A stretch of DNA of 64,000 nucleotides from Buttiauxella izardii (lineage in GTDB: Bacteria; Pseudomonadota; Gammaproteobacteria; Enterobacterales; Enterobacteriaceae), in the NCBI RefSeq assembly GCF_003601925.1, contig NZ_QZWH01000003.1:1-64000 (forward strand), written 5' to 3'. Numbering within the stretch: the first letter of the stretch is position 1; each line of letters opens with the position of its first letter. This document shows positions 31,799 to 44,347 of the stretch, piece by piece. Both the position numbers and the translations under genes were made by a program. The notes below the pieces were generated by a model that was not told the DNA's origin, did no database searches, and saw only the letters and a program-made list of their open reading frames with translations.

Positions 31799-32305
31799 TT
31801 AGCTGAGGCGTTGTGGACCGGCGCGGATACCGTGAACCTGGCTAATCCAGATGGCAGGACTAAAAGTCTCGACCGCTGGCGGTTGCCAAAGCGCAATGTG
31901 GCGCACAATTACGGGTGGTTTGCTTTCCTGGGTCAGAAGCGCGGTGAGCGTATCCAGTAAAGCGAGTTTGTGAGCCTGAAGTGGCAAGCTCTCTTCTGCG
32001 ATGGGGAGCGTTTGAGGCACCATAGCAAAAGAAAGGTGGCGAATTACGGTACGAATCGCATGTTGATGCCAGTAATCGACACTAAATGATGGTCGCCGGG
32101 TACTTTCCTGCAATAATGCCAGACTATTGAAGCTGACTTTGTTCAGGTAGTCGTGGCTGCTGGTAGACGTTTCGGCAGGGGCAGTAGGCTCGGTATTTTG
32201 GCTGAGCGCAGGCATGCCAAAACTCGCCGCGACCATCCCCAATAAGAGATGCGGCCAGAAGTAACGTCTGCCAAACTGTCGCCAACGATTTAGAATACCA
32301 ATCAC
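31799..32305 (-). CDS. secM: SecM, secretion monitor arrest peptide
   Basis: A 168-residue exported regulator starting at GTG 32305, as E. coli secM also does. It has an unusually long signal sequence ([25 protein letters not shown]) and ends with the ribosome-arrest motif F148-x4-W153-I154-x4-G159-I160-R161-A162-G163-P164, all invariant positions present. Stalling when secretion is slow opens the mRNA hairpin that hides the secA start. The segment just before the arrest motif differs from E. coli in sequence and is shorter. Its start is only 22 bp from a divergent DUF721 gene. Confidence 0.95.
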   Translation of the reverse strand: MIGILNRWRQFGRRYFWPHLLLGMVAASFGMPALSQNTEPTAPAETSTSSHDYLNKVSFNSLALLQESTRRPSFSVDYWHQHAIRTVIRHLSFAMVPQTLPIAEESLPLQAHKLALLDTLTALLTQESKPPVIVRHIALWQPPAVETFSPAIWISQVHGIRAGPQRLS

Positions 32306-32327
32306 TTTTTCCGCCGGAGCATTATGT

Positions 32328-32846
32328 ATGCGTGATAGTCGCCCACAATCTTTAGATCATTTGTTCGATGATGCTGGTGCCGAAAGCGTGCTGCAAAACG
32401 TGCAACAACGCGCTACTGCGCTACTACGGCTTAACAGGGCGGTGAAGGGAATATTACCCGCTCAACTACATCCCTGGTGCCGGGTCGCCAATTTTCGACA
32501 AGGCATTCTCGTACTTGAAACTGCAAATGCAAGCTGGCTGATGCGATTACGCTATGAACAAGCCACGCTGTTGAGTGCATTACGTGCGCAAATATTACCA
32601 TCATTGACATCAATCGACATCAGGATTAATCCATCTCTGGCTGCAATTGGGCAAGATTCAGTACAAGAAAACAGCATTCAGACTGTGAAAGGCAAAACTG
32701 AAGGGGTTAACAGAGTATTGAGCCAGCAAAGTGCTGAGGCATTAAGAATGGTGGCTGAACGTAGCCCTGAGAAACTGAAGGCAATAATAGAACGACTGGC
32801 ATCATTGGCCGGAGAGAGTACCAATGAAACCAGTCGCAATAAATAA
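32328..32846 (+). CDS. DUF721 / DciA-like protein
   Basis: A 172-residue cytoplasmic protein with a DUF721 (DciA) domain over about residues 8-115: [47 protein letters not shown], then [10 protein letters not shown]. The tail is basic and helical with no recognised domain. In bacteria lacking DnaC, DciA recruits the replicative helicase, and in Pseudomonas and Vibrio the gene sits near lpxC-secA, the same position as here. From memory E. coli K-12 has no gene here and uses DnaC. GGAG precedes the ATG. It is divergent from secM and convergent with lpxC (8-bp gap). Whether it still loads helicase is unknown. Confidence 0.8.
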   Translation: MRDSRPQSLDHLFDDAGAESVLQNVQQRATALLRLNRAVKGILPAQLHPWCRVANFRQGILVLETANASWLMRLRYEQATLLSALRAQILPSLTSIDIRINPSLAAIGQDSVQENSIQTVKGKTEGVNRVLSQQSAEALRMVAERSPEKLKAIIERLASLAGESTNETSRNK

Positions 32847-32854
32847 TTCTGGTG

Positions 32855-33793
<939 letters not shown>

Positions 33794-33872
33794 CTATCCA
33801 ACCGAAGTGTATATCACAATCGGTGGACCAGTTTAGCACAAAGAGCTGAGATCCCCAACTTCCGGTTTATTC

Positions 33873-35024
33873 TTAATCAGCTTGCTTACGCAAAAACGCT
33901 GGAATATCCAGATAATCAGGCTCTTTCGTCGTTTGTGGCGTGTTGTCGTTAACTACCTTGGCAACAGGCTTCTGCTCTTGCTGAAGCGGAGCCATACCGT
34001 GCTGCTGGTAGCGATCCATGACAGGTTGCTGAGTTTGTTTGTTGGTTACCAGGGTAATTTCTGGACGCTTGTCCATACCAATACCGGTTGCAACAACAGT
34101 GACACGCAGTTCGTCGTTCATCTCTGGGTCCAGAGAAGTACCGATAACCACTGTGGCGTTATCAGATGCGAACGCACGAATGGTGTTACCGACAGTTTCA
34201 AACTCATCCAGACGCAGGTCGAAGCCCGCAGTGATGTTAACCAGAACGCCACGTGCGCCAGACAGATCGATATCTTCCAACAGTGGGCTAGAAATCGCCA
34301 TTTCAGCGGCTTCTTCAGCACGGTCTTCACCACTTGCGACACCTGAGCCCATCATGGCATAACCCATTTCGGACATTACGGTGCGCACGTCTGCAAAGTC
34401 GACGTTCATCAGACCCGGACGGGTGATCAGCTCGGCGATACCCTGCACTGCGCCTTTGAGTACATCGTTTGCTGCGCCAAAAGCGTCAAGCAAAGAAATA
34501 CCACGGCCCAGCACTTTCAATAACTTGTCGTTAGGGATGGTGATTAAGGAGTCAACATGCTTAGACAGCTCGGCAATGCCTTGCTCTGCGAAAGCCATGC
34601 GCTTCTTGCCTTCAAAGTTGAAAGGCTTAGTCACTACCGCCACGGTCAGGATGCCCAGGTCTTTTGCAACTTCTGCAACAACCGGTGCTGCACCTGTACC
34701 CGTACCGCCGCCCATACCTGCGGCGATAAATACCATGTCTGCGCCTTCAAGTGCAGCACGTAACGCGTCACGGTCTTCTTCCGCAGCGGTACGACCCACT
34801 TCAGGGTTTGCTCCAGCACCCAGACCTTTGGTAATCCCATTACCAATCTGGATTGTCTGGCCTACAGCAGTTTTACGTAACGCCTGAGCGTCGGTATTCA
34901 CTGCAAAGAATTCAACACCCTCGATGCGTTCACGCACCATGTGTTCAACGGCATTACCGCCGCCACCACCGACGCCGATGACTTTAATCACCGCGTCGTT
35001 GGTCAGTTCCATAGGTTCAAACAT
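33873..35024 (-). CDS. ftsZ: FtsZ, tubulin-like division GTPase
   Basis: It forms the cytokinetic ring. The protein is 383 residues, the E. coli length. The tubulin signature GGGTGTG is at 105-111 and the T7 catalytic loop NVDFADV lies near 207. A variable linker is followed by the conserved C-terminal peptide [14 protein letters not shown] that binds FtsA, ZipA and ZapD. It lies 63 bp after ftsA on the same strand; in E. coli several promoters inside ddlB-ftsA drive it. Confidence 0.98.
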   Translation of the reverse strand: MFEPMELTNDAVIKVIGVGGGGGNAVEHMVRERIEGVEFFAVNTDAQALRKTAVGQTIQIGNGITKGLGAGANPEVGRTAAEEDRDALRAALEGADMVFIAAGMGGGTGTGAAPVVAEVAKDLGILTVAVVTKPFNFEGKKRMAFAEQGIAELSKHVDSLITIPNDKLLKVLGRGISLLDAFGAANDVLKGAVQGIAELITRPGLMNVDFADVRTVMSEMGYAMMGSGVASGEDRAEEAAEMAISSPLLEDIDLSGARGVLVNITAGFDLRLDEFETVGNTIRAFASDNATVVIGTSLDPEMNDELRVTVVATGIGMDKRPEITLVTNKQTQQPVMDRYQQHGMAPLQQEQKPVAKVVNDNTPQTTKEPDYLDIPAFLRKQAD

Positions 35025-35087
35025 AGTTTCTCTCCGTTTTGTGCCTGTCGCCTGAGACCACTAATTTTGTCTGGTCTCTTATAAAAT

Positions 35088-36344
35088 TTAAAACTCTTTT
35101 CTCAGCCAGCTATTGAATCGCTTAAACCATGAGCTGACAGAGGTTCGTTTTTCCACTTCTGCTTCACCACTGAGATGCGTTTCTTTCCCGTAGTGCAGCA
35201 AGCCGACTGCTGTGGAGTAATATGACTCCTGGGCATAATCAGTCAGGCCTGTAATATTTAACGGTTGCCCAATACGAACTTGCGTATGGAACACACGTTG
35301 CGCGCAGGCTGCCAGCCCTTCGATTTGCGCAGCGCCACCCGTTAGTACAATCCCCGCCGCCAAGTGGTGCTTCACACCCTGCTGGCGAAGTTGCTCTTGT
35401 AATTGCAAAATCTCTTCGTTAACCAGATTCAATAGCTCGGTATAACGCGGCTCGATAACTTCTGCGAGCGTCTGGCGTTGCAGGCTACGCGGTGGACGTC
35501 CACCCACGCTTGGCACTTCAACGTTTTCGTCTTTACCGACAATCGAACCCAATGCACAACCATGGCGGACTTTAATCGCCTCTGCATCGCTCGGCGGTGT
35601 ACCGAAAGCGTATGCAATATCACTCGTTACCACGTTCCCTGCATAAGGGATAACTTTGGTGTGGCGCAGCGCACCGCCGGTGTAGACCGCGATGTCCATT
35701 GTACCACCACCGACGTCAACCACGCAGACCCCTAATTCACGCTCATCTTCGGTCAAAACTGCGTAGCTTGCTGCAAGCCCTGCAAAGATCAGTTGGTCAA
35801 CTTTGAGGCCGCATCGTTCAACAGCTTTGACGATGTTTTTGGCCATATCGTTGTGGCAGGTAATCAAGTGCACTTTAGCCTGCATGCGCACACCCGATAA
35901 ACCTACAGGATTTTTGATGCCTTCCTGATAGTCAATTGCGTATTCTTGCGGGATTACGTGCAAAACACGATGTTCGTCACGTACGCGCACTGACTTGGCG
36001 GTGTGGACAACGTTCTCAACGTCTTCCTGCGTCACTTCTTCTTCGGAAATTGGCACCATGCCAATCTCGTTTTGACAGCTAATATGCTTGCCTGACAGCG
36101 CAAGATAGACCGATGAAATCTGGCAATCCGCCATTAATTCGGCCTGGTCAATCGCACGCTGCACGCATTTTACGACTGACTCGAGATCGTTTACGCCACC
36201 TTTGTCCATACCACGCGATGGGCAACTGCCCACGCCAATAATATTGACCATACCGTCAGGCAGAACTTCCCCTACTAAAGCGGCAACCTTTGCGGTACCG
36301 ATCTCCAGTCCTACTACCAGTTTTCTGTCCGTCGCCTTGATCAT
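35088..36344 (-). CDS. ftsA: FtsA, actin-like division protein
   Basis: It tethers FtsZ to the membrane and recruits late division proteins. The protein is 418 residues (E. coli 420). The actin-fold phosphate loops VVGLEIGTAKV near the N-terminus and VDVGGGTMDIAVY mid-protein are present. The protein ends in the amphipathic membrane-targeting helix (SSWFKRFNSWLRKEF). It starts 2 bp after ftsQ and is followed by ftsZ. Confidence 0.97.
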   Translation of the reverse strand: MIKATDRKLVVGLEIGTAKVAALVGEVLPDGMVNIIGVGSCPSRGMDKGGVNDLESVVKCVQRAIDQAELMADCQISSVYLALSGKHISCQNEIGMVPISEEEVTQEDVENVVHTAKSVRVRDEHRVLHVIPQEYAIDYQEGIKNPVGLSGVRMQAKVHLITCHNDMAKNIVKAVERCGLKVDQLIFAGLAASYAVLTEDERELGVCVVDVGGGTMDIAVYTGGALRHTKVIPYAGNVVTSDIAYAFGTPPSDAEAIKVRHGCALGSIVGKDENVEVPSVGGRPPRSLQRQTLAEVIEPRYTELLNLVNEEILQLQEQLRQQGVKHHLAAGIVLTGGAAQIEGLAACAQRVFHTQVRIGQPLNITGLTDYAQESYYSTAVGLLHYGKETHLSGEAEVEKRTSVSSWFKRFNSWLRKEF

Positions 36345-36346
36345 TG

Positions 36347-37180
36347 TTATTCTGCCTGTGACTGATTCTGTTGCTGATTAGGATTAGGTTCCTCTACGGG
36401 CGCAGGCTGCCAGCCCACTGCCGCACCGGAGTCATAACGCAGGTCGACATAACTGATCCTTTTATTGTCGGCTTGCTCTTGCTGTTGCAGAACAGGGTAA
36501 AGTTCTACAAAACGACTCAGGCGTTTCATCGTATCGCCCCGACCTAAATTAAGTTTGATGCCATTATTTAGCGTCAATTGCCAGGAACGACGAGCGGTCA
36601 TCGCCGCTTCTTTCAACGTAAATTTATCCTTTGCCAGCACATCGCCCATTTCGCGGTAGCCTTGCAATACTTCACCTTCACTGCCTTCTGGCCCGGATAA
36701 CATAGGTAAAGTCTGCTTTGCAGCACGTTCTGCCGGAACACTGAACGCATTTCCTTGCGCATCAACCATATGTTGGTCATTCCAGCGCGCTATGGGCACA
36801 TATTCAACCAGATGAATCTTCAATTCGTCCGGCCACTGCTTTCTTACACTCGCTTGCTTGATCCACGGCAAGCGTTCAATTTGCTGCTGGATGATATTCA
36901 CATCCTGGGTCATAAAGGTGCCTGGTGGCCCAAGTGCCAGAATTGACTGGCGAATATCATCGTTACGGGTGTAATGACGTTCACCGGTAACCACTAGCTT
37001 TGAAAGTGGCAGACGCTGTGCATCTTCCATCCAGCCGACCACAATCCAGCCGCCAATAAATACCGTAAACAGTACCGCGCTCAGGAAAATGATCCCGGCC
37101 AGCCGCCCGCCGTTACTGCGACGAGAACTGGTTTCTTCTTCTTCCTGGCGATTACGCGTATTCAGAGCTGCTTGCGACAT
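36347..37180 (-). CDS. ftsQ: FtsQ, bitopic divisome protein
   Basis: The scaffold linking early and late divisome parts with FtsB and FtsL. The protein is 277 residues from ATG 37180 ([10 protein letters not shown]); the 10-residue upstream extension overlaps ddlB and is rejected. The cytoplasmic tail is followed by a membrane helix at about 26-50, then a periplasmic POTRA domain ([23 protein letters not shown]) and the beta domain. It is 1 bp from ddlB. Confidence 0.96.
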   Translation of the reverse strand: MSQAALNTRNRQEEEETSSRRSNGGRLAGIIFLSAVLFTVFIGGWIVVGWMEDAQRLPLSKLVVTGERHYTRNDDIRQSILALGPPGTFMTQDVNIIQQQIERLPWIKQASVRKQWPDELKIHLVEYVPIARWNDQHMVDAQGNAFSVPAERAAKQTLPMLSGPEGSEGEVLQGYREMGDVLAKDKFTLKEAAMTARRSWQLTLNNGIKLNLGRGDTMKRLSRFVELYPVLQQQEQADNKRISYVDLRYDSGAAVGWQPAPVEEPNPNQQQNQSQAE

Positions 37181-37181
37181 A

Positions 37182-38102
37182 TCAGTCTGCCAACTCCAGA
37201 ATCCGCACAACCAGTTGAGAGAATGTCATCCCAGCCTGACGTGCCGCCATTGGCACCAGACTGTGGCTGGTCATGCCTGGAGAAGTATTCACTTCCAGTA
37301 AATAAAACTGGCCGTCGCTATCCAGCATGACGTCTACACGCCCCCAACCGCTGCAACCCAAAACTTGCCAGGCTTGCAGCACTAATGCCTGTAATTCTTG
37401 CTCGCGTTGTTCGATTAAACCGCCCGGGCAGAAATATTGTGTCTCATCAGAGAGATACTTCGCCTCATAATCATAGAAAATTCCAGCGGGTTGGATACGT
37501 ATTGACGGTAATATTTCTTCGCCAAGGATCGCAACCGTGTATTCAGGGCCGCTTAACCACTTTTCGATCAGTACTTCTTCGTCATGCTCAAAAGCTAATT
37601 CAAGCGCTGCAGGCAGGGCTGAAACACTATCAACCTTAGACATCCCCACGCTTGAGCCTTCACGGCTTGGCTTAACGATAACCGGCATCCCTAAGCCTGC
37701 AATCTGTTCGATTGTCGTTGCAGAAATACCCGCTTCGACATCACGGCGCGTGAGTGCAACCCACGGAGCTACAGGTAAATCTGCACCTTTCCACAGCAGT
37801 TTGGTACGCAGCTTATCCATGGAGATGGATGAAGCCATCACGCCGCTGCCGGTATAAGGCAATTTCAGGAATTCCAGCAATCCCTGCAGGGTGCCGTCTT
37901 CACCGCCTCGACCGTGTAATGCAATAAATACTTTGTCAAAACCTTGTGCTTTAAGCTCAGTCACTGGCGTGTTTTTCGGGTCAACTTCGTGTGCATCAAT
38001 TCCAGCTTCACGAAGGCCCGCGAGTACCGCAGCACCCGATTGCAATGACACCTCACGCTCAGCGGAAGTTCCGCCCAACAGGACAGCGATTTTATCAGCC
38101 AT
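37182..38102 (-). CDS. ddlB: D-alanine--D-alanine ligase B
   Basis: It makes the D-Ala-D-Ala dipeptide for murein precursors, an ATP-grasp enzyme. The protein is 306 residues from ATG 38102 ([20 protein letters not shown]), the E. coli length. ATP-grasp motifs include [35 protein letters not shown] and the C-terminal [16 protein letters not shown]. It overlaps the end of murC by 8 bp. Confidence 0.96.
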   Translation of the reverse strand: MADKIAVLLGGTSAEREVSLQSGAAVLAGLREAGIDAHEVDPKNTPVTELKAQGFDKVFIALHGRGGEDGTLQGLLEFLKLPYTGSGVMASSISMDKLRTKLLWKGADLPVAPWVALTRRDVEAGISATTIEQIAGLGMPVIVKPSREGSSVGMSKVDSVSALPAALELAFEHDEEVLIEKWLSGPEYTVAILGEEILPSIRIQPAGIFYDYEAKYLSDETQYFCPGGLIEQREQELQALVLQAWQVLGCSGWGRVDVMLDSDGQFYLLEVNTSPGMTSHSLVPMAARQAGMTFSQLVVRILELAD

Positions 38103-39570
38103 GGTGATCGCTCTCCTTAGTGTGGGACTGCAATTTAAAATCAGCCAGGTTTCTGGCAACTTTCCCGACATTCCCTGCACCTTGCACCAGGATCAAGTCA
38201 TTTCCTGACAAGATCGGTGCCAGCATGTCCGCGATCTGACTTGCATCAGGCACCAGAATCGGATCGACTTTTCCACGCCCCCGAATGGTACGGCACAATG
38301 AACGGCTGTCAGCGCCAGGAATAGCCGCTTCGCCCGCAGCATAAACGTCCAGCATCAACAAGGAATCCACCTGCGACAAGACGTTAGCAAAGTCGTCGTA
38401 CAAATCACGGGTACGCGTATAACGGTGCGGCTGGAAGATCATTACCAGATTTTTATCCGGCCAGCCTGCGCGAGCCGCTTTAATGGTGGCATCCACTTCG
38501 GTTGGATGGTGACCGTAGTCATCCACCAGCATGGCGCTACCTTCTTTACCATTCACTTCTGCTAACGGATATTCGCCGAGGAAATCAAAGCGACGCCCGG
38601 TTCCCTGGAAGCTTTCCAACGCACGCAGAATGTCTTCGTCATCAATGCCTTCTTCTGTCGCTACCGAAACCGCTGCCGCCGCGTTTAATGCGTTATGGCG
38701 ACCCGGCGCATTCAGCGTCACATGCAGAGCAGGTTTATCCTGACGCACAATCGTGAAATGCCCCTGCGGCCCTTTCTGCTGGTAGTTTTCAATGCGAACA
38801 TCAGCATCTTCGCTAAAGCCATAGGTCGTAATTTTGCGGCCCACACGTGGCAGCAGCTCACGGATAACCGGGTCATCCACGCACATCACCGCCAAACCAT
38901 AAAACGGCAGGTTGTGCAGGAAGTTAATAAACGTCTGCTTTAAATTTTCGAAGTCGCCCTGGTAGGTATCCATGTGGTCAGCTTCGATATTCGTGACGAC
39001 AGAAACCATCGGCTGCAAATGGAGGAATGACGCATCACTCTCATCCGCTTCGGCAATCAGGTAACGGCTGTGACCTAAACGCGCATGGGTTCCTGCGGCT
39101 TTAACCAGTCCACCATTCACAAAAGTAGGATCCAGACCGGCTTCTGCATAAATGCTGGAAACCATCGCCGTGGTGGTAGTTTTACCGTGCGTACCGGCAA
39201 TCGCGATGCCATGGCGGAAACGCATCAATTCAGCCAGCATTTCAGCACGGCGGATAACCGGGATACGCGCTTCGTGGGCGGCAACAATTTCCGGGTTATC
39301 CATAGAGATCGCGGTAGAAACCACCACAACACTCGCATCCAGCACGTTTTCTGGACGATGGTTGAAATAAATCGTGGCGCCCAGCGCCGACAACTGTTGA
39401 GTGACCGGGTTCGGAGCCAAATCAGACCCACTGATCTGGTAACCTTCGTTAGCTAAAACTTCGGCAATACCGCCCATACCGGCGCCGCCGATGCCAACAA
39501 AGTGAATGTGCCGGACGCGACGCATCTCGGGCACGATAGAACGCAGTTTCGCCAGTTGTTGTGTATTCAT
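38095..39570 (-). CDS. murC: UDP-N-acetylmuramate--L-alanine ligase
   Basis: The first stem-peptide ligase. The protein is 491 residues, the E. coli length. The N-terminal Rossmann-like motif [19 protein letters not shown] binds UDP-MurNAc. The ATP P-loop [11 protein letters not shown] lies near residue 125, with the Mur ligase motifs [10 protein letters not shown] and the [13 protein letters not shown]-terminal region. It lies between murG and ddlB with a 67-bp gap after murG. Confidence 0.97.
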   Translation of the reverse strand: MNTQQLAKLRSIVPEMRRVRHIHFVGIGGAGMGGIAEVLANEGYQISGSDLAPNPVTQQLSALGATIYFNHRPENVLDASVVVVSTAISMDNPEIVAAHEARIPVIRRAEMLAELMRFRHGIAIAGTHGKTTTTAMVSSIYAEAGLDPTFVNGGLVKAAGTHARLGHSRYLIAEADESDASFLHLQPMVSVVTNIEADHMDTYQGDFENLKQTFINFLHNLPFYGLAVMCVDDPVIRELLPRVGRKITTYGFSEDADVRIENYQQKGPQGHFTIVRQDKPALHVTLNAPGRHNALNAAAAVSVATEEGIDDEDILRALESFQGTGRRFDFLGEYPLAEVNGKEGSAMLVDDYGHHPTEVDATIKAARAGWPDKNLVMIFQPHRYTRTRDLYDDFANVLSQVDSLLMLDVYAAGEAAIPGADSRSLCRTIRGRGKVDPILVPDASQIADMLAPILSGNDLILVQGAGNVGKVARNLADFKLQSHTKESDHHG

Positions 39571-39637
39571 TCTCTAACCTGCAGCGTCAAACGCCATTAC
39601 TTCAAAAATTCATGGGCAAACCAACCGCCCACAATGA

Positions 39638-40705
39638 TTACGCCAGTGCTGCGGCGCTCACTTCTTTTGCTACCCGCTCTGTGGCATCAGGAATGGATGC
39701 AGCACGCGCACGCTCGGCCATTGCCAGTAACGTCGCTCTGTCCCACCCGGCGAGAGTTTGGGTAACGGCATCCACGGTAAACTGCGGTTGCTCCAGTATT
39801 TTTGCCGCTCCGGCTTTTTCCAGCGGCAACGCATTCCAGTACTGCTGCCGATCTTTATGCTGGAAAGGAACAAACAATGCAGGTAACCCTGCGGCCGCGA
39901 CTTCGCTGACGGTCAACGCACCGGAGCGACACACCACGACATCGGCCCACGCATAGGCGGCGGCCATATCATCAATAAATTCGGTCACTTTATGCTGCGA
40001 CTGTCCAGCTTGTGCATACGCCAGCTGTACCGTTTCTAAACCACCTTTGCCACATTGGTGCCAGAGGGTCACTGCGTCACCCAGGCGACCGGCAACTTGC
40101 GGCATAGTCTGGTTCAGGACTCGCGCACCTTGAGATCCACCCACCACTAAAACCCGCACCGGGCCTTCACGACCGGCAAAACGTTCCTGCGGCAATGGCA
40201 GCGCTAACACATCGGTTCGCACCGGGTTGCCTACTACGTCTGCATTCGGGAATGCGCCGGGGAATGCCTGCATGACTTTTTTGGCAATTTTCGACAACCA
40301 TTTATTGGTTAAGCCAGCAATGCCGTTTTGCTCATGCAGTACCACTGGGATGCCGAGCGACCAGGCCGCCAGCCCGCCAGGGCCAGAGACATAACCGCCC
40401 ATTCCCAGAACCACATCCGGGCGATACGCTTTCATGATGGCTCTAGCCTGACGCCATGCGTTGAAAATATGCACCGGAGCCAGCACCATTGCTTTCAGGC
40501 CTTTGCCACGCAAACCTGAAATACGAATAAAGTCGATCTCGATTCCATGCTTCGGAACTAAGTCGGCTTCCATACGATCGGCGGTTCCGAGCCAGCGCAC
40601 CTGCCAGCCCTGAGCCATTAAGTGATGCGCCACCGCAAGGCCAGGGAACACGTGTCCGCCCGTCCCACCTGCCATCACCATTAACCGCCGGGTTTGATTA
40701 CTCAT
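39638..40705 (-). CDS. murG: UDP-GlcNAc:undecaprenyl-PP-MurNAc-pentapeptide GlcNAc transferase
   Basis: It converts lipid I to lipid II on the cytoplasmic face. The protein is 355 residues, the E. coli length, of the GT-B fold GT28. G-loops [16 protein letters not shown] (N-terminal) and [13 protein letters not shown] bind donor and acceptor phosphates; the C-terminal [23 protein letters not shown] is the UDP-GlcNAc site. It overlaps ftsW by 4 bp. Confidence 0.97.
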   Translation of the reverse strand: MSNQTRRLMVMAGGTGGHVFPGLAVAHHLMAQGWQVRWLGTADRMEADLVPKHGIEIDFIRISGLRGKGLKAMVLAPVHIFNAWRQARAIMKAYRPDVVLGMGGYVSGPGGLAAWSLGIPVVLHEQNGIAGLTNKWLSKIAKKVMQAFPGAFPNADVVGNPVRTDVLALPLPQERFAGREGPVRVLVVGGSQGARVLNQTMPQVAGRLGDAVTLWHQCGKGGLETVQLAYAQAGQSQHKVTEFIDDMAAAYAWADVVVCRSGALTVSEVAAAGLPALFVPFQHKDRQQYWNALPLEKAGAAKILEQPQFTVDAVTQTLAGWDRATLLAMAERARAASIPDATERVAKEVSAAALA

Positions 40706-41946
40706 CGCACACCCTTCGTAAACGCCTGGGCTTTTGCCAGACGTGTTTCATAATCAATTCGCAGCAACATCATGATTGCCGTAGACATAATTAACAGGCT
40801 CGAACCGCCGTAACTGATAAGCGGTAAGGTCAGGCCTTTGGTTGGCAACATACCCGCTGCCGCACCAACGTTTACCAGCGCCTGGAAACTAAACCAGACC
40901 CCGATTGAGCAGCCTAAAAATCCTGCAAAACGCTGGTCCATTTCTAATGCGCGTTTACCAATGGACATCGCACGAAAAGCCACGAAGAATACCATCAATA
41001 AAGCCAGCACCACACCGATATATCCCAGCTCTTCTCCGATAATGGAGAAGATGAAGTCGGTATGGGCTTCCGGTAAATACTCCAGTTTTTGAACCGAATT
41101 ACCTAACCCCTGCCCCCACAATTCACCGCGACCAAATGCCATCAGAGATTGCGTTAGCTGGTAGCCGCTACCAAACGGGTCATCCCACGGATTCCAGAAG
41201 GATGTTACGCGACGGATACGATACGGTTCGGCGAGGATCAGCAACACAACCGCGGAAATCCCCATGCCGATAATGGCCAGGAACTGCCAGAGTTTTGCCC
41301 CTGCCAGGAACAGCATCGCCAGCGTTGTCACGAACAGCACAACTACCGTACCTAAGTCAGGCTGCGCCAGAAGCAGCACCGCTAATACCAGGATCACGCC
41401 CATCGGTTTGAGGAAGCCGCGTAGGTTATTACGCACTTCATCTACTTTACGAACCAGGTAGTTGGCGAGATAACAGAACAGCGACAACTTCGTGAACTCT
41501 GCAGGCTGAATACGTAATGGGCCGAATGCAATCCAACGGGACGCACCGTTAACCGAGCTACCGACAACCAGTACAATCAATAACATCGCAATGGATAACA
41601 GCAGCATTGCCGTACTGTGGCGCTGCCAGAAATCCATCGGCAAACGCAGTGTGATCATCGCTAATGCAAACGCCAGGATGATGTACAAACCGTCACGTTT
41701 AGCAAACAGGAACGGGTCATTCGCCAGACGCTGCCCTACAGGCATGGACGCGGAAGTCACCATAATGAAACCGACCGCCGCCAGGCCGAATGTCAGCCAT
41801 AACATCGTGCGGTCATACATCACGATGCTATTTGAGTCAGCTTCTTTGGTGCCCATCACCCAGCCTTTCACTGCCGACCCCAGCCAGCTCAGGATGGCAA
41901 ATCCTGGCACTCGGGGCATGCGCAGGCGAGGGAGAGATAAGCGCAT
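40702..41946 (-). CDS. ftsW: FtsW, SEDS septal peptidoglycan glycosyltransferase
   Basis: It polymerises lipid II at the septum with FtsI. A 414-residue protein with ten hydrophobic segments of the SEDS family. The extracellular loop carrying the putative catalytic Asp ([22 protein letters not shown]) and the family signature [19 protein letters not shown] are visible as [13 protein letters not shown] and [18 protein letters not shown]. The N-terminal cytoplasmic stretch is slightly extended and basic, as in E. coli. It overlaps murD and murG by a few bases. Confidence 0.96.
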   Translation of the reverse strand: MRLSLPRLRMPRVPGFAILSWLGSAVKGWVMGTKEADSNSIVMYDRTMLWLTFGLAAVGFIMVTSASMPVGQRLANDPFLFAKRDGLYIILAFALAMITLRLPMDFWQRHSTAMLLLSIAMLLIVLVVGSSVNGASRWIAFGPLRIQPAEFTKLSLFCYLANYLVRKVDEVRNNLRGFLKPMGVILVLAVLLLAQPDLGTVVVLFVTTLAMLFLAGAKLWQFLAIIGMGISAVVLLILAEPYRIRRVTSFWNPWDDPFGSGYQLTQSLMAFGRGELWGQGLGNSVQKLEYLPEAHTDFIFSIIGEELGYIGVVLALLMVFFVAFRAMSIGKRALEMDQRFAGFLGCSIGVWFSFQALVNVGAAAGMLPTKGLTLPLISYGGSSLLIMSTAIMMLLRIDYETRLAKAQAFTKGVR

Positions 41947-43262
41947 CAGCCAAGCTCCTTCGCAAGTTGGGTGAACTGATCACCACGTTGTTCAAAGTTC
42001 TTAAACTGATCGAGACTCGCACAGGCCGGTGATAACAGAACCATGTCGCCCGGTTGAACACGGGCGGCAATCAGTTTCATCGCCTCAGCCATGGTTTCAG
42101 TTTGCTCCGCAACATCCGGGCGCAGCGCAGCAAGTTCCGCTCCGTCGCGGCCAAAACAATACAGTCGAATGGTGGAACCTTGCAGATACTGGCTCAGTGA
42201 CGAGAAGTCAGCTGATTTGCCATCGCCACCCAATAACAGATGCAGCGTGCCTTCAACTTTCAAACCGTTCAGCGCCGCTTCAGTGCTGCCGACGTTGGTG
42301 GCTTTCGAGTCATTAATCCAGCGCACACCGTTACGTTCCAACGCAAGCTGGAAACGGTGCGCAAGACCGGTAAATGTGGTCAATGCTTTCAGGCTGCTGG
42401 AGCGCGGAAGTTTCACCGCATCCGCCAGCGCCAGTGCGGCAAGCGCGTTGGTATAGTTGTGGCGACCTACGATTTTCATCTCTTTGGTGTTGAGGATTTT
42501 TTCACCCTTCACACGCAGCCAGGTATCGCCTTGCTGATGATTAAGGTGATAATCGCCCACATCCACGCCAAAGCTAATACAGCGTTCGTCTGCACCACGC
42601 ACAGGCATCGTCAGTGCATCATCAGCATTCACCACGCAAACTGCTGCGTTTTCATAAACGCGCAATTTAGCGGCACGATACTGTTGCAGTCCAAACGGGT
42701 AGCGATCCATATGATCTTCGGTGACGTTAAGAATGGTCGCCGCCGCCGCTTTCAGGCTCGAAGTGGTTTCTAACTGGAAGCTGGATAACTCAAGCACGTA
42801 AAGCTCGCGTGCAGGATCAAGCAACATCAACGCTGGCAGGCCGATGTTTCCACCTACGCCCACATTCACGCCAGCCGCTTTCGCCATTTCACCGACTAAC
42901 GTCGTGACGGTGCTTTTACCGTTAGAGCCGGTAATCGCCACAATCGGCGCTTGTGCTTCGCGGCAAAACAGCTCGATATCACCCACAATTTCTACGCCAG
43001 CCTCAGCCGCACGGCTCAAAGCAGGATGGGCAATTGCGATACCAGGGCTGGCAACAATCAGGTCAGCCGCTAACAACCAGTCTTCGTTGAGTGAGCCAGT
43101 GTGTCGTTCCACCGCTTCTGGCAGTTTATCCAGTCCCGGTGGCGAGATGCGGGTGTCCATCACGCGAGGCGTCACGCCGCGCGCGAGGAAATAATCCACA
43201 CAGGACAGGCCGGTGAGGCCCAATCCGATGATGACGACTTTTTTACCCTGGTAATCAGTCAT
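41946..43262 (-). CDS. murD: UDP-N-acetylmuramoyl-L-alanine--D-glutamate ligase
   Basis: It adds D-Glu to UDP-MurNAc-L-Ala. The protein is 438 residues, the E. coli length. The N-terminal UDP-binding fold starts [19 protein letters not shown]; the P-loop is [11 protein letters not shown] near residue 112; the carbamylated-lysine region and [22 protein letters not shown] motif follow. It shares one base with the ftsW start and begins 2 bp after mraY. Confidence 0.97.
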   Translation of the reverse strand: MTDYQGKKVVIIGLGLTGLSCVDYFLARGVTPRVMDTRISPPGLDKLPEAVERHTGSLNEDWLLAADLIVASPGIAIAHPALSRAAEAGVEIVGDIELFCREAQAPIVAITGSNGKSTVTTLVGEMAKAAGVNVGVGGNIGLPALMLLDPARELYVLELSSFQLETTSSLKAAAATILNVTEDHMDRYPFGLQQYRAAKLRVYENAAVCVVNADDALTMPVRGADERCISFGVDVGDYHLNHQQGDTWLRVKGEKILNTKEMKIVGRHNYTNALAALALADAVKLPRSSSLKALTTFTGLAHRFQLALERNGVRWINDSKATNVGSTEAALNGLKVEGTLHLLLGGDGKSADFSSLSQYLQGSTIRLYCFGRDGAELAALRPDVAEQTETMAEAMKLIAARVQPGDMVLLSPACASLDQFKNFEQRGDQFTQLAKELG

Positions 43263-43264
43263 GA

Positions 43265-44347
43265 TTAACGCACCTTCAGAGTAGCAAGGCCGATCAGGAC
43301 CAGCATCAGCGAGATAATCCAGAAGCGCACAATCACACGCGGCTCCGGCCAGCCTTTCAATTCATAATGGTGATGAATCGGGGCCATACGGAAAATGCGT
43401 TGTCCGCGCAATTTGAAAGAACCAACCTGCAAAATCACCGACAGCGTTTCAACCACAAACACGCCGCCCATAATCACTAACAGGAATTCCTGACGCAGCA
43501 GCACAGCGATGGTTCCGAGCGCACCGCCCAGAGCCAGTGAGCCAACATCGCCCATAAAGACTTGCGCTGGATAGGTGTTGAACCACAAGAAACCAAGCCC
43601 TGCACCAACAATCGCGGTGCAGACGATAACTAGTTCACCTGCATGGCGCAGGTACGGAATATGCAGATATTCAGCAAACTTGATGTTACCTGTCGCCCAG
43701 GCAACCAGCGCAAAGCCAGACGCCACCAGCACGGTCGGCATAATCGCCAGGCCGTCGAGGCCATCGGTCAGGTTGACAGCGTTGCCGGTGCCGACGATAA
43801 CAAAGTACGCCAACAGCACGTAGAACAGGCCAAGCTGCGGCATTACGTCTTTAAAGAACGGCACAACCAGCTCGGTGGCTGGCGTTCCTTTTCCTGCGCT
43901 GTACATCGTGAAGGCAACCGCCAACGCGATGACTGACATCCAGAAATATTTCCAGCGGGCAATCAGCCCTTTGGTATCTTTGCGTACCACTTTGCGGTAA
44001 TCATCAACAAAGCCAATGGCACCGTAACCGACCAGCACGAACAGTACACACCAGACATAGGGGTTTGACGGATAAGCCCACATCAACACGGAAATAACGA
44101 TAGAAGTCAGGATCATAATCCCGCCCATCGTTGGCGTTCCACGCTTGCTAAAGTGCGATTCCGGGCCGTCGTTACGCACAACCTGGCCGAAGGAAAGTTG
44201 CTGCAAACGAGCAATCATACGCGGCCCCATCCATAACGAGATGAACAGAGCAGTCAGCAGGCTGACAATGGCGCGAAACGTCAGATACGAAAAGACGTTA
44301 AAGCCGGAATAATATTTGACCAAGTGTTCGGCCAGCCAAACTAACAT
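43265..44347 (-). CDS. mraY: Phospho-N-acetylmuramoyl-pentapeptide transferase MraY
   Basis: It transfers phospho-MurNAc-pentapeptide to undecaprenyl phosphate, making lipid I in the inner membrane. A 360-residue protein with ten hydrophobic segments. Catalytic-site motifs FVDDYRKV (double Asp near 115), [13 protein letters not shown] and the [12 protein letters not shown] histidine cluster are intact. It overlaps the murF end by 7 bp. Confidence 0.97.
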   Translation of the reverse strand: MLVWLAEHLVKYYSGFNVFSYLTFRAIVSLLTALFISLWMGPRMIARLQQLSFGQVVRNDGPESHFSKRGTPTMGGIMILTSIVISVLMWAYPSNPYVWCVLFVLVGYGAIGFVDDYRKVVRKDTKGLIARWKYFWMSVIALAVAFTMYSAGKGTPATELVVPFFKDVMPQLGLFYVLLAYFVIVGTGNAVNLTDGLDGLAIMPTVLVASGFALVAWATGNIKFAEYLHIPYLRHAGELVIVCTAIVGAGLGFLWFNTYPAQVFMGDVGSLALGGALGTIAVLLRQEFLLVIMGGVFVVETLSVILQVGSFKLRGQRIFRMAPIHHHYELKGWPEPRVIVRFWIISLMLVLIGLATLKVR

